NCBI GenBank assembly: GCA_003427395.1
Contig: BFEA01000254.1
Coordinates: 1,361,775 to 1,382,120, forward strand
Direction: 5' to 3'
Origin: Chara braunii
Taxonomy: Eukaryota; Streptophyta; Charophyceae; Charales; Characeae
Length of the DNA: 20,346 bases
Shown: positions 9,890 to 18,101 of the stretch, one piece after another
Layout of the letters: every line of letters starts with the position of its first letter
Position numbering within the stretch: the first letter of the stretch is position 1
Notes under the pieces: generated by a model
What the model was told of the DNA's origin: nothing
Database searches by the model: none
The model's input: only the letters and a program-made list of their open reading frames with translations
Made by a program: the position numbers and the translations under genes

Positions 9890-9907
9890 TGGTGTCGTCA
9901 GGGGGAT
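9890..9907 (+). promoter_or_regulatory. Candidate primer-binding site
   Basis: TGGTGTCGTCAGGGGGAT begins with TGG and resembles the tRNA-Asp-type site used by many plant gypsy elements, with about 13 of 19 positions alike when one gap is allowed. It lies about 0.7 kb before the gag reading frame. No clear LTR end (CA) precedes it, so this is tentative. Confidence 0.28.
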
Positions 9908-10601
9908 TCGTGTTCCTGGCGGAGATTGGTGTTGGGATACGAGGGTGCGGCTCGGTTCCCAGAACTCTCCCGCAACGAGGACGCCCTCCCGGCTAATTTC
10001 CGAACTTGGGTTCCTTCGGTTTACCCCGCCCTCGACGATCCCACACCAAGATGTCCGCAGGGGCTCGACGAGTTTGACGCCGAGGCCTGAGATTTCCGAC
10101 CAACCGCTCCAAGATCCGCACGAACCCGGCGCCCCAGGGAACGGAAAAACCCCGTTCCCCGTCATTTTCTTCCTTTTGTTCATCCTTCCTTCCCTTTCCT
10201 TTTGAGTGTTCCCCTTTCCATCGAGGGTCATACGGGACTGAGCTTTCTTCCTATCCCTTGCCCTCGACGACGGCTCGAACCCCCAACGAGGCAACTCTCG
10301 GTTCGAAACATGAATCCCCTTTTTCATCCGGGTGATTCAACCCCATGGCAAAAAATCCTCGGCCACAACCCCAACTACTTTGATCGGCGTTTGAAGTACG
10401 GAACGCCGCGTTGGGTGTGAGGTTGGTATTGGAGCTGATTTTTTTGGGCTCCGGGGTTTCCTTGAGACGGCGGTAAATTTTGTTAGATAGCCTTATTATT
10501 GTCGTTAATTTCAGGATAGGTTGGCACCCAGGCACCGCCACCCCACGAACCTCAACCATAACCAAGCAAAGGGGAGGGTCCAAAACTAACCCCGCGCCAC
10601 G

Positions 10602-11547
10602 GTGGAACCTGGACAGGGAGTGGACAATCATGCGGGATTGGCCAACCATCCCTTGTACTCCGTTCCTCCTCCCTCTAAAGTTACCATCTTCTTTGGAGAT
10701 GAAACAGACCCACGCACCTGGCTGGCTGCCCTCAAGGCCCAGGGTTGGACGGACCAGTTGCTTCGAGAACAAATTCCAGGAAGTTGAGTTGGAACTGCGT
10801 TTTAATGGTATGGACAAAACCTCTATACCAATTGGCCCACCTTCCAGACAAAATTTCTTGAGCGCTTTGATCACATCGTGTCAGGGCAGTGTCTGCGCCT
10901 TATCAAAGAATACACACAACACCCCCGTGAGACCCTTGCTAGGTACGTGAAGCGTTTCACCTACCTGGTTGAACACTCCACGGTTGACGAGAAGATGGTG
11001 TGAACGAATTTCGTCAAGGGATTATCCGATTCCCGCTTGCGAAAAAAAATCCGTAAGAAATGCAACCCGATTGAACACACCTTGACTGAGATAATTCAGT
11101 ATGCTATAAAGTACGGAAAGGAGAACTACGATGTAGGCTTGGATTCGGAATCAGACGAAGACGACCCACCTGGCGTTCGACGCAATAGCTATTCCACTAC
11201 GGCTCGGATGTTCGAAGACCGTTTCAGATTAGGACTCGGTAGGAGAAATCCGGACCGAACAGCACCGTCCTCTTCCTCGACCTCCAGGCGCCCGTTTCAT
11301 ATGCAAGTAGGCCAGGACGTAGAAGAACTATCAATGAAGGGGGTAGTCACACAGCTTGTTACGGTGGTGGCACCCTTGACCGAGTTTGTCTAGGTATTAC
11401 AGACGCAAAGGGCGGCAGCGGCTGAAAGGCAACAAGTGGCCATGGGCGCTGGGTCTCCTATGCCACAACTTGCCGGCCTTGGCAGGGGCCACTTAGCCCC
11501 CTCGATGTTACAATTGTAACCGGCCGGTCCACCTCACAAAAGATTGT
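10602..11547 (+). pseudogene. Gypsy gag with CCHC zinc knuckle, broken
   Basis: Gag forms the virus-like particle. One frame (codons at positions divisible by 3) reads as Gag from 10602 to about 11517. It starts with KVTIFFGDETDPRTW and continues with a WPTFQTKFLERFD block near 10833 and a KIRKKCNPIEHTLTEI block near 11043. Stops interrupt it at 10785 (TGA), 10803 (TAA), 11001 (TGA) and 11391 (TAG). A zinc knuckle of form C-x2-C-x4-H-x4-C (CYNCNRPVHLTKDC) lies at 11506-11547 in another frame, so an indel lies just before it. The knuckle lacks the usual Gly residues. The start codon is not established; no ATG was found in frame near 10602. Confidence 0.82.
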
Positions 11548-11909
11548 CCGAAACCCCGAGCACGAATGGGGTCTGTTGGACTTCCCTGATCCCGTTGGCA
11601 GCCCCGACCGCAGCAGGGCAGGGAAGGGTGGCGGTTGTTATGGATATTGGGACCACTGAAATGATGGTCCCCGCCGCCGCCGAGATCGGACCCGGTGAAT
11701 ACATTAAGGCGGCCATGCTCGAACCCGGGACCATTGGAGTGATACGTCATATCCAACAAATTACCAAGGAAAGCGGATTTGGGCCTTGGAGACCCGTGTT
11801 CGGAGACCTCACGACGCCAGGTCCTAAGTATAAGGATGGCCAAATCGATGTATTGGATGCCATAAAAGCCTGGACCTACGGATCCCTGTACCTATTCCCT
11901 ACCTTCTGA
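11544..11909 (+). pseudogene. Gag-protease spacer of the gypsy element
   Basis: An open frame of about 120 codons follows the zinc knuckle and ends just before the MITE-like insertion. Its C-terminal part (for example GDLTTPGPKYKDGQIDVLDA) looks like real protein but matches no domain I know. By position it links gag to the protease. It resumes, in effect, at 12282 beyond the insertion. Confidence 0.5.
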
Positions 11910-11911
11910 CC
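11903..11911. repeat. Left target-site duplication of the MITE-like element
   Basis: CTTCTGACC differs at one position from CTTCTAACC at 12273-12281. The 9-base length is characteristic of Mutator-like transposons. Confidence 0.65.
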
Positions 11912-12272
11912 TGTGTAGCATCGTGTTCGGGGTCTAACCCGAACGTTCACGACCGAACGCGAACGAGCGCCAAGACCCTCCGAACGTTCACGACCGAACG
12001 CGAACGAGCGCCAAGACCCTCCGAAGTTCTCAGAATTAAATCTGAAAACAATATATGTTATGTACAATAATAATACAAACAACTTTTGCCTGGGAGGTAT
12101 GATCAAATTCGTAACCAAACTCGAGTTAAAAATCAAAAACCAAAATTTTTTTTATTTTTTTTATTTTTTTTTTACTATGTTCGGTCGAAAACGTTCGGGA
12201 GGCGTTCGGCCGAACACCAGAACATGTTCGGACGTTCGGAAAAGCTCCGAACATGTTCGGTGTGCTACACAA
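11912..12272. mobile_element. MITE-like non-autonomous DNA transposon, GTTCG-rich
   Basis: A 361-bp non-coding block lies inside the gypsy coding region. It begins TGTGTAGCA and ends TGCTACACAA, so its termini are inverted repeats, and the similarity extends inward through GTGTTCGG-type sequence. It is flanked by 9-bp near-identical repeats. Inside are a perfect 41-bp tandem duplication at 11940-12021, a T-rich run at 12147-12174 and many GTTCG/CGAAC palindromes. No transposase is encoded. The 9-bp duplication suggests a Mutator-like source, but the terminal sequence is not diagnostic. Related sequence occurs at 17888-17952 and 18993-19150. Confidence 0.7.
11940..12021. repeat. Perfect 41-bp tandem duplication
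   Basis: Bases 11940-11980 and 11981-12021 are identical (unit starts CGAACGTTCACGACCGAACG). This suggests a recent slippage or unequal exchange inside the MITE-like element. Confidence 0.95.
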
Positions 12273-12281
12273 CTTCTAACC
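12273..12281. repeat. Right target-site duplication of the MITE-like element
   Basis: CTTCTAACC, matching 11903-11911 at 8 of 9 positions. Confidence 0.65.
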
Positions 12282-13000
12282 AGTTCAGAGGCAGCCAATG
12301 AAAAACTGATTGGGCGATGCCTAAGAAACCGACGTCGGTTCGAGGAAAGTCAAAGGGGCAAGAAATTGGCTATAAATGATCTACCGGCGGTTGTCGAGGC
12401 ACAACCATTGACCTCAGGAACTCACGAGGCGAACCAGGTCGGAATGATCCAAGCTGCATATCCACCGTCGGAGAAACCCGAGGTGTTCCTTCAGGCCTAC
12501 CCGACTACCTGGAAGAGTGTCAAGTGTGATTGCGAGGTCTGGGGAAGTCCCTCGACCGCCATCCTTGATTTTGGATCGTTGGCAATAATCATTTCTTGCG
12601 GGTCAATGAAATACTTGGGACGGGAGGGACATGTTTAGCCCCTCCATCCTGATGAGTTGTATGTATATCTGCTACGAAGGACAACATTCGTTGTAAAGGG
12701 TGAATTACGAATGTACCTATACAGGTCGGACAAGTGCATTGTCTGTGCGATGTGATCGTATTGGATGTGAAGGCATATGATATGCTGCTAGGAATCCCAT
12801 GGCAGCCAGCAGTAGGAGCGCGAATGCATTTTGGCAGCTCTAAGGTAGTGCTCACATCGGCCCACCCCAAACCTCAAACTGGCCGTACGTGTAAGCACAC
12901 AACCAGCCCCTCACATTTCCACAGAGGTCCGCAGGATTAACATGATTCGAGGGTTGCCGATGGGCGAAGAAAGGTTCACGATCGAAACCGAGGATTCGGA
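12282..13000 (+). pseudogene. Gypsy aspartic protease (retropepsin), broken
   Basis: The retropepsin cleaves the Gag-Pol polyprotein. The frame ending at 12638 contains CEVWGSPSTAILDFGS, with the active-site block ILDFGS at 12561-12578. Family members have D-S/T-G here; the middle residue is Phe, which would inactivate the enzyme. A second frame from about 12734 carries LDVKAYDMLLGIPWQ, which corresponds to the C-terminal hydrophobic strand and flap-proximal part of gypsy proteases. At least one stop (12636-12638) and one frameshift lie between. Residual protein-like sequence continues to about 13140. Confidence 0.78.
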
Positions 13001-13197
13001 CGAACCCGACCGATATCATATCAATATTCAAAACCGGTTCCGCCAACCCTGGCGGCGGAAACCCACTGAGGTTATCCGAAGCGAGTCTAGCTCGTCCCAA
13101 ATGCTCTCCTCTACCGTGAAAGGGGAGCCTTTGCTGAGGGAATCGTGAATAGTCGACTTCTCACCCCCTGCGTCGTTGTATCTCAGAACGGACCCCC

Positions 13198-13290
13198 TTT
13201 TTTTTTTTTTTTTTTAGAGGACAAGGCTCCAATCTATTTGTGGGGAGCAGCACGTGCTGGGAACCGGGCCCAGCGTCCCATATGAAAATT
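13198..13290 (-). mobile_element. Minus-strand poly(A)-tailed retroposon, second member
   Basis: The 18-T run at 13198-13215 is followed by sequence that, on the minus strand, contains TGGG-(5 bases)-GGGCCCGGTT. The insert at 6645-6772 has TGGG-(4 bases)-GGGCCCGGTT in the same position relative to its tail. They may belong to one family. The far end is not defined. Confidence 0.4.
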
Positions 13291-13617
13291 TACATAGAAA
13301 TATAAAAGTTTGAGAAACCGAGGCCATGTTAGAAATTTCGGCGAAGTTTAGAAACGACTCAGAAACCCCCCATCAATCCTCTTTACCTCACTCCGGCAAG
13401 ACTTACTGCAGCAGAGTCACCATCTCCGCTGCTGCTATACCCTAATTCCATCCTACGAGCTAGCCCCCTCATTAGTAAGACACTTACTATCCAACCGTCT
13501 ACTTCTTCCTCTCATCTTTTCTTGAAAAAAATTAAAAAGACCTCCCCCTGCCATCATTGATTACCCCGGAAACCAAGGGATTAATTGAGCAGGGATTGGA
13601 AGATATGAAAACATGCA

Positions 13618-13661
13618 ACCTCTGGAACAGTCAACCTAAACCTCTGGAACAGTCAACCTAA
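13618..13661. repeat. 22-bp tandem duplication
   Basis: ACCTCTGGAACAGTCAACCT plus AA occurs twice in direct succession without mismatch. Confidence 0.93.
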
Positions 13662-13902
13662 AAAATCCTCCCTCCATCATCGAAAGGAAAAAACCTCAAT
13701 GGAGTTAATAGCAAGTGACTGGTACCCGCCAATCGCATTCATCCCCACTCCCTCCATCCCAGTCACTTCCTCACTCCGTCTTCGTAAGGGGTTTCAAAGA
13801 ACCACTTCTCAGCAGGGGTTGAGCACCATCATCCCCCGAAGTTACATGCCCCCACAAGAACTCCAGTCTCCGTCCTCAACGGGGTGAACAAGCGCTACCC
13901 AG

Positions 13903-14025
13903 CGCCAATCGCGCCAGAGCTCTCCCACATCAACCGGTACCCATTGGGCAGTCTAAACTACGCAACGCCAATCGCATCTCATAAGAGCTCCCCCTAGCCG
14001 GTACCCGTCGAGCAACCCTATTCCA
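13903..14025. repeat. Diverged tandem repeat of about 63 bp
   Basis: The pattern CGCCAATCGC, then AGAGCTC, then CCGGTACCC recurs at 13903 and 13966. CGCCAATCGC also occurs at 13727, there just after GGTACC. The units have diverged by small indels. Confidence 0.65.
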
Positions 14026-14189
14026 TCCCCTCTCCGTCCTTGCAAAGAATCATTTCATGCCCCTTCCCCGACTTCAAAGCAATCTCAAAAACCCTACAGG
14101 ATACGAAACTCGGACGAAAAAATAAATCAAAATTTGAGGAACAAAATATCTCGCCACAAAGACCTTGACAAATCGACTACAGAAGAATA

Positions 14190-14222
14190 ATAATACAATG
14201 ATAATACAATGATAATACAATG
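14190..14222. repeat. 11-bp minisatellite, three units
   Basis: ATAATACAATG is repeated three times exactly, followed by an A run. Confidence 0.95.
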
Positions 14223-14830
14223 ATAAAAAAAAAAAGGATTATAGGAGAGTCGATGTAATTCAATCGTTGGAAAAAACACTTAGGAGAACAAGTGATGGAT
14301 ACCTTCGAAGTCATGAATTGAGGAACTTATATTTGATTCAACCATTCATAAATGTGAATCTATTAGAAGCAAACTTCGATTTACGATCTTCAAATTAGCA
14401 AGTGTATTAGGCTCTTGGGATATAAAGCGTTGCTAAGGTTATTTTCGAACCTAAGCGAAGTACCTATATATAAGGGAATTACGAATTAATGCAAATCCCA
14501 AAAACAATCAGGAGATTCACAATTAACATAAGACTTCTCAATTGGAATTCTAATAAGCCACATCATTTGAAATCGTATTCTAAAAAAAAACAACCAGGGA
14601 ATTAAAATCGTCAATGAGAGATCAACCTCACAACCTCATAATGTAAACGCTTAGATATCCAAAACAATTTAGTAGACGCGCGTGGGCTAAATCCTAATCC
14701 AATTAAACGACCTCTCATCCCTCTTCCCTCACCCACTTACTTACCTCACTACCCTCAAACCCTACCCCTGCGTCTTTGGGGAAGGAAAAACCCCTCCCGG
14801 AGAGATTTACCGAATTAAGGGGGCTACTAT

Positions 14831-16000
14831 GTGATTTTGTCCTTTAAACCTCCGCGATCCCTACTTACAGACGCCAAGGCCGCCTTGCTTCTGGAAGAGG
14901 GGGTAGTGTTTCAGCCCAGGACCCCTGAACACGCATGGGGTCCGAGGGAACTTCTGCAGGCATTTTCAATAGAACCATCGGTCAAAGCCGAACTTGATGG
15001 CGAAAGCGAAACGGAGAGGGAACCGATAAGCCCGCCGGACAGTCAACTCATAGCTACCGTACTCTCGGTAAAAACCGACAACTCCTTGTTTGGAGCCTCC
15101 CCGGAGGAAACCATCAGGGTTCCAACTGTCACATCGACGGTTTCTCTTCCTAGTGGAACCGTCGACATTCAATTACCCGCCCATGTACCTGATGAATATT
15201 GACGCGTCCTTCTTATGGTGATACAGGCCTACCCCAAGGCAATCAATATCCAGGATCACGACATAGGGCTGATGCACTTAATAGAGCACGCGATTGATAC
15301 CGGAGACCACGCCCCAATACACTGTCCACCATACCACTACGCATTAAAAAAAACGACAATTAACCTTGGATACGGTACGACAGTTCCAACGTCTAGGATG
15401 AGTGGAACCCTCCCTCGGCCCCTGGTCGTTCCCTGTGGTCCTCATGCCGAAACGAAACAAGACAGTCCGCGTTTGTATTGATTATAAATAATTAAACGCT
15501 ATCACCACCAAAGATGTCTACCCGCTGCCCTGTACTGACAACCTCTAGGACGTCATTGGTTACGCCCAAGTCTTCTTGAACTTCAATATCCGACATGGTT
15601 TCCACCATGCCGAGATCCGAACGGAAGACAGGCCTAAAACAGTCGTCGTCTTATTCGAGGGCACGTGGCAGTGGATCAGATGTCCCATGGGAATATGCAA
15701 CGCCCCCACGACATTCCAACGGGCCATGAATACTTCCTTCACGAAATTCGTCAACAAAACCCACCTCACCCAGCCCCTGATAATTTTTTGTGTGATTGTG
15801 TATATGAACGATATCTTGGTCTTTTCTAAAACACACAAGTATCATGTGTAGCACGTCGAGTGGGTCTGGCATGTGTTGAAAGACACGGGGTTCAAAGTGG
15901 CTTTGGAGAAAAGCGAGTTCTTCCTATGGGAAATTTCTTTCTTGGGGTAAATTGTCACGGTGGATAACCTGACGCCGGATCCAAGGAAGGTAGGAAGGTA
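14831..16000 (+). pseudogene. Gypsy reverse transcriptase, broken by stops
   Basis: The RT copies genomic RNA into cDNA. The region 14831-15202 is an open pre-RT spacer. HLIEHAIDTGDHAPIHCPPYH at about 15267-15330 is the canonical N-terminal block of gypsy RT. From 15474 to 15950 a single frame continues as CIDYK, VYPLP, NIRHGFHHAEIR, FEGTWQWIRCPMGICNAPTT, YMNDILVFSK and FKVALEKSEFF, interrupted only by stops at 15489 (TAA), 15546 (TAG), 15849 (TAG) and 15948 (TAA). The motif A Asp is Asn (15585-15587). The YxDD box reads YMND (15801-15812), its first Asp being Asn. Both changes remove metal-binding residues. Confidence 0.92.
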
Positions 16001-16171
16001 GCAGTTGCACACGAGGCCCAAGGGTCGGTCACGCTTACTCAAGTTCGAGCCTTCCTAGACGTGGCGTCTTACTATTGACGATTCATTTAGGGATTTGCCT
16101 GCGTCGCTAAGCCTCTGACAAATTTGTTGAAGAAGGAAGAATAGTTGGTATGAACGCCAGAATGCGAGGCG

Positions 16172-16783
16172 ATGTTTCAGACATTCAAAAAGGCCCTAAC
16201 CACCTCGCCCATCCTAGCACGACCGGATCCGACAAGGCCGTTCGCTCTCCACACTGATTGGCAGTCGCAGGTAATACCGGCGGTGCAAACTCGGCAAGGA
16301 GTAAACAGGAAAAAACACATCATTGAGCACACCTCGAAGACACTGAGCCAGGCGCAACCAAACTACGAGGCGTGCAAGGGCGAGTGCTTGGCGGTGGTGT
16401 GGAAAATCCAGCATTTTCGACCATATCTCCACGGTCAAAAGTTTGTGCTCGTGACGGATCATCAGTCGTTGTTGTCATTGTGAAACAACACGGATTATAC
16501 GGGAACCTTGGGAAGGTGGGCTGTGAGGCTGCAAGACTACGACTTCGACATTCGCCATCGCGCTACCAAGGAACACAAAAATACGGATGGACTAACCCAC
16601 CTCCAGCCGCTGAAGAAGTGCTCGGCGAACGAGCAACTCATTCCGTGGAAGCCTGTACCGAGATATGAGATGGCGTTTTTTGCATGTTCTTTGACCCACT
16701 CATCTATCCCCGACTCTCCCTCTAGCCCATCTCTAAACACCTGCTTCTTTTGCACCTTGCCTATGATACCAGATCGGTGAGAT
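16172..16783 (+). pseudogene. Gypsy RNase H, one in-frame stop
   Basis: RNase H removes the RNA template during cDNA synthesis. The frame carries FKKALTTSPILARPDPTRPF, HTDWQS (catalytic Asp at 16256-16258), YEACKGECLAVVWKIQHFRP (catalytic Glu block) and LVTDHQSL (third acidic residue). A TGA at 16481-16483 interrupts it, and the same frame continues with GRWAVRLQDYDFDIRHR and a TDGLTHL block near 16585, the usual domain end. Apart from that stop the fold looks complete. Sequence after about 16660 has no recognised domain. Confidence 0.9.
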
Positions 16784-16860
16784 TCACACCCAGAAGGGCC
16801 TAGTTTTATTTCATGGGTACGATGTAGCCAATGTTGCGTGATCCGGTCTCATGGATGTTG

Positions 16861-16981
16861 CATTAGGTACCGGAGCGAAAAGAGGTGGGTCTGTCCCGAC
16901 TGCTGAACGAACCAAGTACCCACGGAGAAACGGAGCTAGGACAGAGGACAGACCCACCTCTTTTGGCTCCGGTACCTAATG
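16861..16981. repeat. Near-perfect 36-bp inverted repeat (hairpin)
   Basis: Bases 16861-16896 and 16946-16981 are reverse complements at 35 of 36 positions, the mismatch being at arm position 17. The 49-base loop is 16897-16945. It lies between RNase H and integrase, and its right arm forms the start of the integrase reading frame. Such preservation is striking in an otherwise decayed element. It could be a small inverted duplication or a foldback insertion. Confidence 0.95.
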
Positions 16982-17772
16982 TTAAGGACCCCCTATTATT
17001 AAGGAGACTAAAAGGGGACCCGCTGACGGAGCTTACCAAGGCGAAACGTCGAAGAGTCACGAAACGGGCTCATGATTATCACTGGCAGGAATATGCCCTG
17101 CAAAAACGAAAAGACAATGATGATAGCAGGTTTAGGTGGATGACGATGTCACACCCTCTCGCTATGTTCGATTGGACACGAGCTCCACACGAAGAGGATG
17201 CGATCCACTTCGCGGTCAAGCACACGGAAAAAGTCGTTGAGACAAATGGATGGTACTGGTTGGAAATTTGGGAGGATGTTAGATACATCGTCCAAAATTG
17301 TCCAGCCAGTGCGGCAGATAAGGCGTCGATACAGATGTCTCGAACAATGGTACTGACCAGGGTAGAACGCCCCTTTCAGCGAGTTATCATCGATACGACG
17401 GATATCAACGTACTGAGACGTCTTGTCGCTCAAGGTGAGCTCAACATCCTTCTAGTGGTCGTCGATCATTTTTCCAAGTGGATCGAGGCCTATCTCATGA
17501 CTAGTCGGAACTCGTTAGAGGTAGGCTGGTATATTAATCGCTTTCTATGTATGCACCTAGACGGAGAGGAGGTACACATGGATAATGAGTCTGAATTCCA
17601 AGGGGAAGTGGAGCGATATCTTGTAAAGGCCGACATTAGGATTTCATACTCACCGGGGCATTGGCCACAGGCCAATGGGCTGGTAGAGAACGACAACCGA
17701 ATGATTAAGAATTTAAGACTGCCCTTAGATGGAATATTACTGCACGAGATACCAGACTCTGGCCCGTCATAG
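16885..17772 (+). pseudogene. Gypsy integrase, long open frame
   Basis: Integrase inserts the cDNA into the genome. The 295-codon frame is the longest intact one in the window. The zinc-binding region has H-x5-H (HEEDAIH) and GWYWLEIWEDVRYIVQNC, but the last Cys of the HHCC motif is Ser. The catalytic core shows PFQRVIIDTTDI with Asp at 17392-17394, LLVVVDHFSKWIEAY, MDNESEF with Asp at 17581-17583, and GLVEND with Glu at 17686-17688, so the D,D,E triad is kept. The usual DNGS is DNES. The first codons lie in the 16861-16981 hairpin and the start shown is not an authentic polyprotein boundary. The frame ends at a TAG (17770-17772) inside the C-terminal region. Confidence 0.9.
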
Positions 17773-17890
17773 TCGATGATATCTTGGTCGTCTATTGGGC
17801 TACCCCCCACGGTAGTACAGGGGTGTCCCCATTTCAACTAAGGACCAACAATGTTCCCCTTTGTCGGGACCGGTGGGTCTCGAGACAAGT
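17773..17890 (+). pseudogene. Gypsy integrase C-terminal remnant
   Basis: After the stop, a different frame reads TPHGSTGVSPFQLRTNN, matching the TG.SPF.L block found at the C-terminal side of gypsy integrase cores. It stops at GTTCG-rich sequence at about 17888, where the element is either interrupted or ends. No chromodomain was found. Confidence 0.65.
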
Positions 17891-17952
17891 CACGTGTTCA
17901 GGCGAACATTTTCGCGTTCGCCTCCGAACGCGAACACGGTGCTACGTAGGTT
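17888..17952. repeat. GTTCG-rich segment with MITE-like right end
   Basis: The segment consists of nested GTTCG/CGAAC palindromes and ends GAACACGGTGCTACGTAG. The end of the 11912-12272 element is GTTCGGTGTGCTACACAA and that of 19150 is GTTCGCCGTGCTACGCAG. It is likely a truncated relative of the same family. No matching left end or target duplication was located. Confidence 0.5.
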
Positions 17953-17960
17953 AAGACCTT

Positions 17961-18101
17961 TTTGTTTTTTCTTTTCTTTTTTCTTTTTTTTTGTTTTCTT
18001 TCTTCCCCTTTTCGGACGGTAGGGACCTGCCACTTGGGGCAGTCCGTACTAACTGTCAACTCACTTACTCCCTCTCACTCCTTTTGTCTTATTCTCCCAT
18101 C
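17961..18101 (+). other. Pyrimidine-rich non-coding stretch
   Basis: T- and C-rich sequence with several T runs. The open frames here are low-complexity Phe/Ser strings and not genes. No feature beyond composition is visible. Confidence 0.6.

Larger units (their letters stand above)
8290..10600 (+). other. Non-coding region, possible LTR and leader of the gypsy element
   Basis: About 2.3 kb separates the LINE from gag. Several open frames of 60-200 codons occur on both strands, but none has recognisable domains, and the largest on plus (8248-8850) runs through a TATA-like box. The region is pyrimidine-rich on plus, with a TATAAAT at 8743-8749, a (GA)n tract at 9499-9521 and a possible tRNA primer-binding site at 9890-9907. 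Together these could be a 5' LTR plus untranslated leader. I could not find a matching 3' LTR after the integrase, so LTR limits are not called. Confidence 0.4.
13198..14820. other. About 1.6 kb non-coding insertion between protease and RT
   Basis: Gypsy coding likeness stops near 13140-13190 and resumes at 14831, yet protease and RT normally lie close together. The stretch between opens with an 18-T run at 13198-13215, is AT-rich in its second half and has almost no open frames. It contains a 22-bp tandem duplication (13618-13661), a 63-bp-spaced repeat (13903-14025) and three 11-bp units (14190-14222). It is probably one or more nested insertions, the first being a minus-strand poly(A) retroposon. 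No target-site duplication was found. Confidence 0.55.
10602..17890 (+). mobile_element. Ty3/gypsy LTR retrotransposon, inactive and interrupted
   Basis: The order gag, protease, reverse transcriptase, RNase H, integrase on the plus strand defines Ty3/gypsy (in Ty1/copia the integrase precedes RT). Limits given are those of the coding part only; an LTR/leader may lie upstream in 8290-10600. The coding part is split by a MITE-like element at 11912-12272 and by about 1.6 kb of non-coding sequence at 13198-14820, and it carries a 36-bp inverted repeat at 16861-16981. No 3' LTR was recognised; GTTCG-rich sequence begins right after the integrase C-terminus. Many in-frame stops show it is long dead. 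Confidence 0.9.

Noticed and set aside
10251-10874. 207-codon minus-strand open frame
   Set aside because: It overlaps the gag region antisense. The plus strand has clear Gag-like sequence there, so this is a shadow.
14190-14222. CRISPR-like array
   Set aside because: Three contiguous 11-bp units without spacers are a minisatellite, and the setting is eukaryotic.
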